This document shows, in pieces, positions 25,165-31,626 of a DNA stretch of 31,626 bases. Source of the stretch: Bacteroidales bacterium UBA5219 (GTDB lineage: Bacteria > Bacteroidota > Bacteroidia > Bacteroidales > ML635J-15). Each line of letters begins with the position of its first letter. Within the stretch, counting starts at the first letter, position 1. The notes below the pieces were generated by a model. It did no database searches, was not told the origin of the DNA, and was given only the letters and a program-made list of their open reading frames with translations. Location of the stretch: NCBI GenBank assembly GCA_002412425.1, contig DHVB01000036.1, positions 31,260-62,885 on the forward strand, in the 5' to 3' direction. The position numbers and the translations under genes were made by a program.

Positions 25165-26628
25165 ATGAAAAAGTTTTTAATCATAACAATTAGTGTCCTA
25201 ATATCTTGGACAACATTATTCGCCCAAAACGAAATAGATGCTTTGAGATATTCATATTTAATCCCTGGTGGAACAGCTCGATATAATGCTATGGGTGGTT
25301 CTTTTGGTGCTTTGGGAGCAGACCTTTCTGTTATGAGCTTTAATCCAGCTGGGATTGGAGTGTATCGAAGTTCTGAACTTACTTTTTCAACAGGATTTGT
25401 TTTAACACAGAATTATGCAACAATAAATGATAATAAAGCTTCTGATTTTGATTTTAACTTTAATATTAATAATATATCATATTTAAGTTCTATTAAACTA
25501 AAACAAAATAATAGCCTAAAAGCATTAAACTTTGGTTTTGCTTACAATCGCTTGAATAATTTTAATGAAAATATTATAATAGAAAACCCTAAAAGTGTAA
25601 ATTCTATGACAGATTGGTTTGCTGCAAGAGGAAACAGAACTTTATGGTCCGACTTAGGTGCAAAAGACCAATTTTATAGCAAATTAGCTTGGGAAACTTA
25701 CCTTATTGACCAAAATCTACCAGATACTTTGAGCTATATTTCTGCATTTAATGGAAAATATGGAATTGAACAAAAACAGTCTATCTATCGTTCAGGAAAT
25801 CAAGGTTCTTACGACTTTTCTCTATCAGCTAATATTGAAGATAAACTTTTTGTAGGAGGTAGTTTGGGAATTACTTCTGTTAAATTTAAAGAACTAAAAC
25901 GTTTAGAAGAAGTAGATACTCATGACTCTATACCAGAATTTAACGGTTTCGCATTTAAAGAACAACTTGAAACAAGCGGTAGTGGAATAAATTTTAAATT
26001 TGGTGTTTTATATTCGCCTGTAACATGGATGAGAGTCGGAGCAGCAATTCATACTCCTACTTTCTATAAACTCCATGATAAATATTCAACTCAAGCAGAA
26101 TCAGACTTTTTAGATGCAAGCATGTCTTTAACCGAAAGCTCACCTTTGGGACGTTTTGATTATGAACTATCAACACCTTTCCGAGCTAATGCTAGCTTAG
26201 GATTTATTTTAGCAAGTAAGTTTTTAATCAATGTGGATTATGATTATTTAGATTACTCTAAAGCTAAATTGAGAAGTTTTGATTATGGATTTTATACCGA
26301 AAATAAAAATATAGAAAAAGCATTTGATCAAGCACACAACCTAAGACTTGGATTAGAATATAAAATTGGAGGTGTGGCTTTGAGAACAGGTGTAGCTTAT
26401 TTTGATTCACCTTTTAAAACAGGTCAGGTTAATCAAAATGCTTATTATATGACTTATAATGGAGGTATTGGTCTTAGAACAAACTCAATGTATTTTGATA
26501 TTGCTTATTCTTACATAAATAATGAGATAAATTATTACATGTATCAAGGACTTGGAGTTGATAGTTCTAGAACATTACTTAAACTGCAAAGACATAGAAT
26601 TGTTTTAAGTTTAGGTTTCAAATTCTAA
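25165..26628 (+). CDS. OmpP1/FadL-family outer-membrane transport protein
   Basis: The 487-residue product has a signal peptide (cleavage near LFAQNE, residue 21). The mature start, DALRYSYLIPGGTARYNAMG, continues GSFGALGADLSVMSFNPAGIGVYR: the FadL/TodX signature of a plug-like N-terminus with an NPA(G/A) motif. Alternating hydrophobic strands run to the end, which closes in a typical beta-signal, HRIVLSLGFKF with terminal Phe. Members of the family form 14-stranded barrels that take up hydrophobic compounds such as fatty acids. The actual substrate is unknown. It lies 20 bases behind the low-complexity lipoprotein gene and before the sigma factor, from which a 195-base gap with its own promoter motif separates it. 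Confidence 0.9.
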   Translation: MKKFLIITISVLISWTTLFAQNEIDALRYSYLIPGGTARYNAMGGSFGALGADLSVMSFNPAGIGVYRSSELTFSTGFVLTQNYATINDNKASDFDFNFNINNISYLSSIKLKQNNSLKALNFGFAYNRLNNFNENIIIENPKSVNSMTDWFAARGNRTLWSDLGAKDQFYSKLAWETYLIDQNLPDTLSYISAFNGKYGIEQKQSIYRSGNQGSYDFSLSANIEDKLFVGGSLGITSVKFKELKRLEEVDTHDSIPEFNGFAFKEQLETSGSGINFKFGVLYSPVTWMRVGAAIHTPTFYKLHDKYSTQAESDFLDASMSLTESSPLGRFDYELSTPFRANASLGFILASKFLINVDYDYLDYSKAKLRSFDYGFYTENKNIEKAFDQAHNLRLGLEYKIGGVALRTGVAYFDSPFKTGQVNQNAYYMTYNGGIGLRTNSMYFDIAYSYINNEINYYMYQGLGVDSSRTLLKLQRHRIVLSLGFKF

Positions 26629-26693
26629 ATAATTTAACAATATAAGAAATTAAGAGACTAGTTTTGTCTCGCAAAAATTATATGAATGTATCG

Positions 26694-26701
26694 TAATTTT
26701 G
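26694..26701 (+). promoter_or_regulatory. Candidate -7 promoter element of rpoD
   Basis: TAATTTTG, an exact TAnnTTTG match, sits 122 bases before the ATG at 26824. The nearest upstream TTG, at 26664-26666, gives a 27-base spacer, which is too long. A long untranslated leader would result. Confidence 0.4.
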
Positions 26702-26823
26702 TGCGTTCGTATATTTTTAGGTTTTAATATACTTAAACTTAAAACCTTTTTTGTTAAAATCCGTATTGACTACGACAAAATAATAAATTTTATACTAATT
26801 ATTAGATATATTTCAAAATAAAA

Positions 26824-27684
26824 ATGAGACAATTAAAAATTACAAAATCAATTACCAATAGAGAAAGTGCTTCTTTAGACAAATATTTACAAGAAATAGG
26901 AAGAGAAGAACTTATTTCTGTTGACGAAGAAGTGGAACTTGCTCAACGTATTAAGCAAGGTGATAGGGAAGCATTAGAAAAACTTACTCGTGCAAATCTG
27001 CGTTTTGTTGTTTCAGTTGCAAAGCAATATCAAAACCAAGGTTTAAGTTTACCTGACTTAATAAATGAAGGAAACTTAGGTTTGATGCGTGCTGCAGAAA
27101 AATTTGACGAAACACGAGGTTTTAAATTTATTTCTTATGCAGTGTGGTGGATACGTCAATCAATTTTGCAAGCTTTAGCAGAACAGTCACGAATAGTGAG
27201 ATTACCATTAAACCAAGTTGGTTCTTTGAATAAAATCAATAAAGCATTTTCAAAATTTGAACAAGAAAATGAAAGAAAACCGACTACTGAAGAATTGGCA
27301 AAAGCTCTTGATTTACCTGAAGATAAAATTAATGATACATTAAGAGTTTCGGGTATTCATATTTCTGTAGATGCACCATTTGTACAAGGCGAAGAAAATT
27401 CATTGTTGGACGTTCTTGAAAATACAGATTTACCTAATACCGATGCACAGCTGATAAAAGAGTCTTTAGCTAAAGAGATAGAAAGAGCTTTAGCAACTTT
27501 AACTGAAAGAGAAAGAGATATTGTGAAATTATTTTTTGGTATTTCTTGTCAAGAAATGACATTAGAAGAAATTGGCGACCAATTCGGCTTGACTAGAGAA
27601 AGAGTTCGTCAAATTAAAGAAAAAGCTATCAGAAGATTAAGACATTCTTCACGAAGCAAATTACTGAAATCTTATTTAGGATAA
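26824..27684 (+). CDS. rpoD: Primary sigma factor RpoD/SigA (Bacteroidota type)
   Basis: The 286-residue protein starts MRQLKITKSITNRESASLD, nearly invariant among Bacteroidota primary sigma factors. It has region 1.2 (LDKYLQEIGREELISVDEEV), region 2 (LRFVVSVAKQYQNQGLSLPDL, then FDETRGFKFISYAVWWIRQ, the 2.3-2.4 promoter-melting and -10 recognition helix), region 3 and region 4.2 with the helix-turn-helix LTRERVRQIKEKAIRRLRH. Region 1.1 is missing, as is normal for this phylum. It would direct RNA polymerase to TAnnTTTG promoters, the very motif seen before many genes here. It is monocistronic, with a bidirectional terminator 20 bases downstream. Confidence 0.97.
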   Translation: MRQLKITKSITNRESASLDKYLQEIGREELISVDEEVELAQRIKQGDREALEKLTRANLRFVVSVAKQYQNQGLSLPDLINEGNLGLMRAAEKFDETRGFKFISYAVWWIRQSILQALAEQSRIVRLPLNQVGSLNKINKAFSKFEQENERKPTTEELAKALDLPEDKINDTLRVSGIHISVDAPFVQGEENSLLDVLENTDLPNTDAQLIKESLAKEIERALATLTERERDIVKLFFGISCQEMTLEEIGDQFGLTRERVRQIKEKAIRRLRHSSRSKLLKSYLG

Positions 27685-27703
27685 ATTTTAGATAAATAAA
27701 ATA

Positions 27704-27748
27704 CAAAAAACTGTTGTCTCAAATAAATTTTGGGATAACAGTTTTTTA
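27704..27748. terminator. Bidirectional intrinsic terminator between rpoD and the glycosyltransferase
   Basis: AAAAAACTGTTGTCTC and GGGATAACAGTTTTTT form a long stem (with G-U pairs) around an AT-rich loop, flanked by A and T runs. It slightly overlaps the stop codon of the convergent glycosyltransferase gene. Confidence 0.85.
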
Positions 27749-28555
27749 TTTTAAAAATAATTTCAAACCAAACCCAAGTTTGCTAAGTTTAAATCTAATT
27801 GTAAGAGATTTAAAAAATCCTGCTTTTTTAATACTTACATTATTAATGTCAGCAAGTTTGACAAATAAAGATTTTTTTAAAAAAGTATGTTTATCAATTC
27901 TGTTTCGTCTCCACTCTTCGTTTACCCAATGAATGACATACCATTCTTGAGGAATTTCAATATTTTTGCTTAGAAATTTGCGAATTAAATTCCAAGAATC
28001 CTGATTTGAAAAATTTCTGATATAGCTTGTTAAACCAAGTTCTTTAACATTATCAACTAATATTTGAATTGGAAGGTGCCAATCTCTATTGTTTTCATCT
28101 ACTTTTTCTACAGCTTCTTCAAAGCACTTTTTCATCAATAGACTGTTTTTTGGACATTTCATAATGTTTCCAACAAGTTCTAAATCATGGTGAGTTCTGA
28201 AAACATAGTCAGTTTCAAAATCTAAGGGTTTCAAACAAGTTACATCCATATCTGTCCACCAACCGCCATGTAAATATAAAAGTTTATATCTAAAAATATC
28301 ACTAAATCCAGCAAATGAACCTTTGCCATGTCCAAATTGATTAGAATATTTATAAGAAAAAACTTTAGATTTTGGAAAAATTTCATTGGCATCTTTTAAA
28401 ATAACGCCTTTGGGTAATTCAGTTTTTATTTCATCATAAGCCCATAATACAAAACTATGCCCATTGTTTAAAAATGACTTAATAGTTAATAATTCGACTG
28501 AAGATAAATGCTCGCCAATCCATAAGGCGTTAACAATTTTGTTGCCATCATCCAT
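27746..28555 (-). CDS. Glycosyltransferase with DXD sugar-binding motif (GT32-like)
   Basis: The 269-residue protein shows FSDIFRYKLLYLHGGWWTDMDVTCLKPL (in two blocks around residues 84-110), with the metal/nucleotide-sugar DMD at 102-104. This is the signature of the DXD-type sugar-transferase region found in GT32 and related enzymes (Och1, TcdA-like). The N-terminus (IVNALWIGEHLSSVELLTI) and the GHSFVLWAYD strand fit the family. No signal or TM helix is evident, so it should act on the cytoplasmic face, perhaps in glycan or O-antigen-type assembly. No other polysaccharide genes are near. It is divergent from the radical SAM gene, and an inverted repeat lies just upstream. Confidence 0.85.
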   Translation of the reverse strand: MDDGNKIVNALWIGEHLSSVELLTIKSFLNNGHSFVLWAYDEIKTELPKGVILKDANEIFPKSKVFSYKYSNQFGHGKGSFAGFSDIFRYKLLYLHGGWWTDMDVTCLKPLDFETDYVFRTHHDLELVGNIMKCPKNSLLMKKCFEEAVEKVDENNRDWHLPIQILVDNVKELGLTSYIRNFSNQDSWNLIRKFLSKNIEIPQEWYVIHWVNEEWRRNRIDKHTFLKKSLFVKLADINNVSIKKAGFFKSLTIRFKLSKLGFGLKLFLK

Positions 28556-28557
28556 TG

Positions 28558-28573
28558 TTCAAAATCTTTTGAA
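28558..28573. repeat. Inverted repeat just upstream of the glycosyltransferase start
   Basis: TTCAAAA, TC, TTTTGAA: seven-base perfect arms separated by two bases, starting three bases before the ATG at 28555. In the mRNA it would form a small hairpin covering the ribosome-entry region. It is weak (AT-rich) and could be chance. Confidence 0.35.
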
Positions 28574-28576
28574 TAA

Positions 28577-28584
28577 CAAAATTA
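28577..28584 (-). promoter_or_regulatory. Candidate -7 element of the glycosyltransferase gene
   Basis: The minus strand reads TAATTTTG, an exact TAnnTTTG match, 21 bases before the ATG. No -33 TTG at the expected distance. Confidence 0.4.
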
Positions 28585-28656
28585 ATAAATTTTTTTTAAA
28601 AGCTTTATTTTTTATCAGAAAAATGCAATTAAATATAATTTTTACTTTGATTTCAT

Positions 28657-28664
28657 TATATTTG
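28657..28664 (+). promoter_or_regulatory. Candidate -7 element of the radical SAM / dinB unit
   Basis: TATATTTG, an exact TAnnTTTG match, 19 bases before the ATG at 28684. It lies back to back with the minus-strand element at 28577 in a 128-base divergent gap. Confidence 0.45.
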
Positions 28665-28683
28665 TAGTTTGAATTTTAAACTC

Positions 28684-30189
28684 ATGAGACAAATATACGA
28701 CTTTGCAAAATATTACTATCAGAAACTTAGTCGCTTAAAATTACCATTTATGCGATATCCTGATAGTAAAACTAAAAATTTTAAGTCGATTCCTAGAAGC
28801 AAAATGAAAGAGTTTAATAAAGTTCGTTTTCATGGACCAAAAAAGCTTGCTTGTTACAATCCTTTTGTAAATTTGTTTTTTAATAGCCGTGGACAAGCTG
28901 TTGTCTGTTGCAGAAATCAAGATATAGTATTGGGTACATACCCCGAAAACACAATTAGTGAAATGTGGTTTGGAAATGTTGCAAATAAACTTAGAGAGCA
29001 TATGTTAAATAACGATTTGTCAATGGGTTGTGGATATTGCGAACATCAGTTTAAGACTTCTCGTTTTTATGGGTTGCCTTCTATGCATGCAGATTATTAT
29101 TCAAGCACAAAACTTACATATCCAAAAATCATAGAACTAGAATTGTCAAATATTTGTAATTTACAATGCGTTATGTGTTCGGGGATAGTTTCCTCTTCGA
29201 TTAGAAAATATCGCGAAAAACAAGAACCTTTAAAAATTGTTTATGACGATAAGTTTATTGAACAGTTGAAAGAGTTTTTGCCTTATGCTAAAGAAATTAA
29301 ATTTTATGGTGGAGAACCATTTTTAATTGACAATTATTATAAAATTTGGGATTTTCTGTTAGAAATAAAATCTAAGGCAAAACTACACGTAGTTACTAAT
29401 GGAACAACTTTAAATGACAAAGTAAAAACTTATTTAAAACATTTAAATTTTACAATCACAGTATCTTTCGATGCAATGAAAAAAGATTTGTTCGAATCTA
29501 TACGTGTTGGAGCAAATTTTGAAAAAGTAAAGTCTAATATTTTAGAATATAATAAAATTTTAGGCGGAAAAGGTTTGTCATTGAGCATTACACCAATGAA
29601 GATAAATTGTAAGGAAGTCCCTGAAATTATTGATTTTTGTAATGATTTGAATGCCACAGTAAATATGTCATATGTTGAAAATCCTGCAGAAATGGCGTTA
29701 TGGACAATGCCTTCAAAACAATTGGAAGAGTTGATAGAGTTTTATAAATTTTATAAATTTAAACCTATTAAATCTGTAAATGCAGACTATAATTTTAAAG
29801 CGTTTTCTCAATTTGTGAATCAAATTTCTCAATATCAAAAAGTTAATGCAAAAATCGAAAAAGAATATGAACTTACTTTGAAAACAAAAGACGAGTGCTA
29901 TCAAATTATAAGTCAGACTTTAGATTTTGTTTTAAGAGAAAATATAATTTTCGAATCTGATAAAACAGAAATTTATAAAGTTATACAAGAAGTTGAAACG
30001 GAATTGTCAGAAGATGACAAGAAGTTTTTTTATGGTAATTTGACAAATTTTTTAGAAACAAAAGGTGTCCCTGCTTTAAAAAATTTTGTAGCAAATGGTT
30101 TTGATGTAAAAAAGCTTAAAGATGTTTTAAGTAGTCTTTCGGAAAGACCAAATATTTATATCAAAAATTATAAAAATATTAGTTTGTAA
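28684..30189 (+). CDS. Twitch-domain radical SAM protein with C-terminal helical extension
   Basis: The 501-residue protein has two iron-sulfur regions. The N-terminal twitch/SPASM-like module has Cys57, Cys75-Cys76, and CGYC at 116-119, with the intervening TISEMWFGNVANKLRE typical of such modules. The radical SAM core has the CxxxCxxC cluster ligands Cys158, Cys162, Cys165 (CNLQCVMC) and GGEP (209-212), the SAM-binding loop. The last 150 or so residues are charged and helical without a recognised domain. The frame is open to a TTG at 28669; the ATG at 28684 is preferred. dinB starts 12 bases after its stop. Similar proteins often modify peptides or act in surface-polysaccharide loci; the substrate here is unknown, and no precursor peptide is visible nearby. 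Confidence 0.85.
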   Translation: MRQIYDFAKYYYQKLSRLKLPFMRYPDSKTKNFKSIPRSKMKEFNKVRFHGPKKLACYNPFVNLFFNSRGQAVVCCRNQDIVLGTYPENTISEMWFGNVANKLREHMLNNDLSMGCGYCEHQFKTSRFYGLPSMHADYYSSTKLTYPKIIELELSNICNLQCVMCSGIVSSSIRKYREKQEPLKIVYDDKFIEQLKEFLPYAKEIKFYGGEPFLIDNYYKIWDFLLEIKSKAKLHVVTNGTTLNDKVKTYLKHLNFTITVSFDAMKKDLFESIRVGANFEKVKSNILEYNKILGGKGLSLSITPMKINCKEVPEIIDFCNDLNATVNMSYVENPAEMALWTMPSKQLEELIEFYKFYKFKPIKSVNADYNFKAFSQFVNQISQYQKVNAKIEKEYELTLKTKDECYQIISQTLDFVLRENIIFESDKTEIYKVIQEVETELSEDDKKFFYGNLTNFLETKGVPALKNFVANGFDVKKLKDVLSSLSERPNIYIKNYKNISL

Positions 30190-30201
30190 TTTTTTATTAA
30201 A

Positions 30202-31344
30202 ATGAGTTCTCGCAGAATAGTTCATGTTGATTTAGATAGCTTTTATGTTTCAGTAGAGAGGCTACTTAATTCTCGCTTGAATGGACTTCCAATAATTGTA
30301 GGCGGAAATTCAGATAGGGGTGTTGTTTCATCTTGTTCGTACGAAGCAAGGGCTTTTGGTGTTCATGCAGCTATGCCAATAAGAAAAGCAAAACAATTAT
30401 GTCCAGATGCAGTTTTTATCACTGGAAATATGGAAAAATACTCCAAGTATTCTAATTTAGTAACAGATATTATTGCAGAAAATTCGCCTGTTTACGAAAA
30501 AGCTAGTATTGATGAACACTACATAGATATAAGTGGTATGGATAAATTTTATTCATCACTTAAATGGGCACAAGATTTAAAAAGCAAAATTGATAAAAAT
30601 ACTGGCTTACCAATAAGTTTCGCAGTATCTGTTAATAAAACCGTTGCAAAAATTGGTACAGGTGAAGTTAAACCACTTGGAGAAATATGTATTGAACAAG
30701 CAGAGGTAAATAATTTTTTGGATCCGTTAGCAATAACTAAAATTCCAATGTTAGGAAAAAAGACATTCGAAATTTTAAGTGGAATAGGCTTAAAAACTAT
30801 AAAAGATATTAGAGAAACACCTGTTGAAAAGATTGTTAAATTGTTGGGAAAGAATGGTCAATCAATTTGGGAAAAAGCAAATGGAATAGATAATAGCGAA
30901 GTAATTCCATATCAAGAACAAAAATCGATGAGTAGTGAAACCACTTTTGCTAACGACATCAATGATATTAACAAAATGCTTGATATTATTTCTGAAATGG
31001 CTGTGAATTTAGCTTATAAACTACGCAAAGAAGAATTATTAACCTCAACAGTTACTGTAAAAATACGATATTCAGATTTTGACACTCAAACACTTCAAAA
31101 ACAAATTCCTTATTCAGCTTTCGACCATCACTTAATATCACATGCTAAAGAACTTTTCTTAAAACTTTATAAGCGAAGAGCAAAAGTAAGATTAATAGGT
31201 GTGAAATTTTCTCAATTAGTTCGAGGAGCAACACAGCTTAATCTTTTTGAAGATGCTACAGAAATGACTAATCTTTACAAGGCTTTAGATAAAATTAAAA
31301 ATAAATATGGCGAGCAAATAATTAAAAGAGGAAATTCTCTGTAA
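30202..31344 (+). CDS. dinB: DNA polymerase IV (Y-family)
   Basis: DinB is an error-prone translesion polymerase. The 380-residue protein has the N-terminal catalytic HVDLDSFYVSVE (Asp10), SYEARAFGVHAAMPI (finger motif), and the second catalytic SIDEHYIDISG (Asp104, Glu105), where most family members have SIDE(A/F)Y(L/I)D. A palm, thumb helix-hairpin-helix (IPMLGKKTFEILSGIGLKTI) and little-finger domain follow. The sliding-clamp-binding motif QLNLF is at 345-349. No LexA box can be identified upstream, and the gene appears to share the transcript of the radical SAM gene, 12 bases away. Length is normal for the family. Confidence 0.95.
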   Translation: MSSRRIVHVDLDSFYVSVERLLNSRLNGLPIIVGGNSDRGVVSSCSYEARAFGVHAAMPIRKAKQLCPDAVFITGNMEKYSKYSNLVTDIIAENSPVYEKASIDEHYIDISGMDKFYSSLKWAQDLKSKIDKNTGLPISFAVSVNKTVAKIGTGEVKPLGEICIEQAEVNNFLDPLAITKIPMLGKKTFEILSGIGLKTIKDIRETPVEKIVKLLGKNGQSIWEKANGIDNSEVIPYQEQKSMSSETTFANDINDINKMLDIISEMAVNLAYKLRKEELLTSTVTVKIRYSDFDTQTLQKQIPYSAFDHHLISHAKELFLKLYKRRAKVRLIGVKFSQLVRGATQLNLFEDATEMTNLYKALDKIKNKYGEQIIKRGNSL

Positions 31345-31348
31345 GTAT

Positions 31349-31388
31349 TCAAAAACTATTGCTAAAATCACTTTAATTAAGTTTTTGA
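31349..31388. terminator. Possible terminator or AT-rich hairpin after dinB
   Basis: TCAAAAACT and AGTTTTTGA are perfect nine-base arms separated by 22 bases, starting five bases after the dinB stop. The stem is AT-rich and no strong T run follows directly, so it is a weak terminator candidate. Confidence 0.35.
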
Positions 31389-31416
31389 TAAATTTTTATT
31401 GAAACTTTCAAAAAAT

Positions 31417-31447
31417 AATTGTTAAAGAATGCAAAACAATTGTTAAA
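31417..31447 (+). repeat. Pair of AATTGTTAAA direct repeats, 21 bases apart
   Basis: AATTGTTAAA at 31417-31426 and again at 31438-31447, a period of two helical turns. An inverted partial copy, TTTAACA, is at 31470-31476. The 282-base end of the window (31345-31626) otherwise shows no gene; the only other notable item is CAAAGTTCTTTG near 31539-31550. Confidence 0.45.
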
Positions 31448-31626
31448 AAAAATAAAAATATTTCTACTATTTAACACAACCTTTTTAAAAATAATACGTA
31501 ATAAATTATAGAGAAGTAAGTGTTTCATTTGTTAGGCAAAGTTCTTTGATTTCGGATTTTATCAACTTTTAAACATCGACTTTAGTGTTTTGTCGGAATG
31601 TTTAACTGTCAAGTTTCACAAGGTTG

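Noticed and set aside
24840..25193. Alternative-frame open reading through the Ser-rich tail
   Set aside because: Low-complexity Val/Leu/Gln sequence created by the AGT/TCA codon repeats in another frame; it runs past the real stop into the next gene.
26653..26671. Hairpin GAGAC/GTCTC after the FadL gene as a terminator
   Set aside because: Only a five-base stem and followed by GCAAAAATTA rather than a T run on either usable strand.
31598..31626. Short open frame starting at ATG near the right edge
   Set aside because: Ten codons only, truncated by the window end and with no recognisable protein sequence.
1..31626. Prophage, transposon, toxin-antitoxin or restriction genes
   Set aside because: No transposase, integrase, terminal inverted repeats, toxin-antitoxin pair or restriction-modification domain was seen; gene content is housekeeping and envelope.

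Overview
The window reads as chromosomal DNA from an AT-rich member of the Bacteroidota, most likely a Bacteroidales-like lineage. The signs are: a short primary sigma factor of the Bacteroidota type; repeated TAnnTTTG promoter elements instead of TATAAT; few Shine-Dalgarno sequences; a Bat (aerotolerance) operon; the ribosomal trio L28-L33-DUF4295; a type III prolyl-tRNA synthetase; and many signal-peptide or lipobox proteins. No tRNA, rRNA, insertion sequence, prophage or CRISPR array is visible. It looks like a core-genome region rather than a mobile island. No gene-free stretch exceeds 300 bases.

Layout, left to right. (1) 1-5802, plus strand: the tail of an M17 leucyl aminopeptidase, pdxA overlapping a phosphotransacetylase-less malic enzyme by one base, an exported TPR protein, and pgi, closed by a bidirectional terminator. 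(2) 5900-9346, minus strand: two tandem paralogous small lipoproteins, a larger lipoprotein joining an OmpA-like segment to TPRs, and a deoxynucleoside kinase. (3) 9595-15733, plus strand: a tight operon moxR - DUF58 - exported/TM BatD-like protein - batA - batB - batC, in which the usual downstream batD and batE are absent. (4) 15757-23223, minus strand: a YfcC/DcuC-family carrier; a double-zinc-ribbon membrane protein split by a frameshift at an A9 run; a phospholipase D/cardiolipin synthase-like enzyme; the DUF4295-rpmG-rpmB cluster; a conserved hypothetical coupled to proS; and proS. (5) 23309-27684, plus strand: a Tyr-rich/Ser-rich low-complexity lipoprotein, a FadL-type outer-membrane protein, and the primary sigma factor. 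(6) 27746-31344: a DXD glycosyltransferase (minus), divergent from a twitch-domain radical SAM protein followed closely by dinB. (7) 31345-31626: a gene-free end with direct repeats.

Most genes are housekeeping: vitamin B6, central carbon, nucleotide salvage, translation, transcription and translesion synthesis. The least explained parts are the cell-envelope genes: the lipoprotein trio, the low-complexity lipoprotein next to FadL, the rearranged Bat locus and the frameshifted zinc-ribbon membrane protein. I found no convincing new defence or mobile system. The frameshift at the A9 tract, the shared terminator sequence family, and the radical SAM protein with a long uncharacterised C-terminal region are the best follow-up targets.
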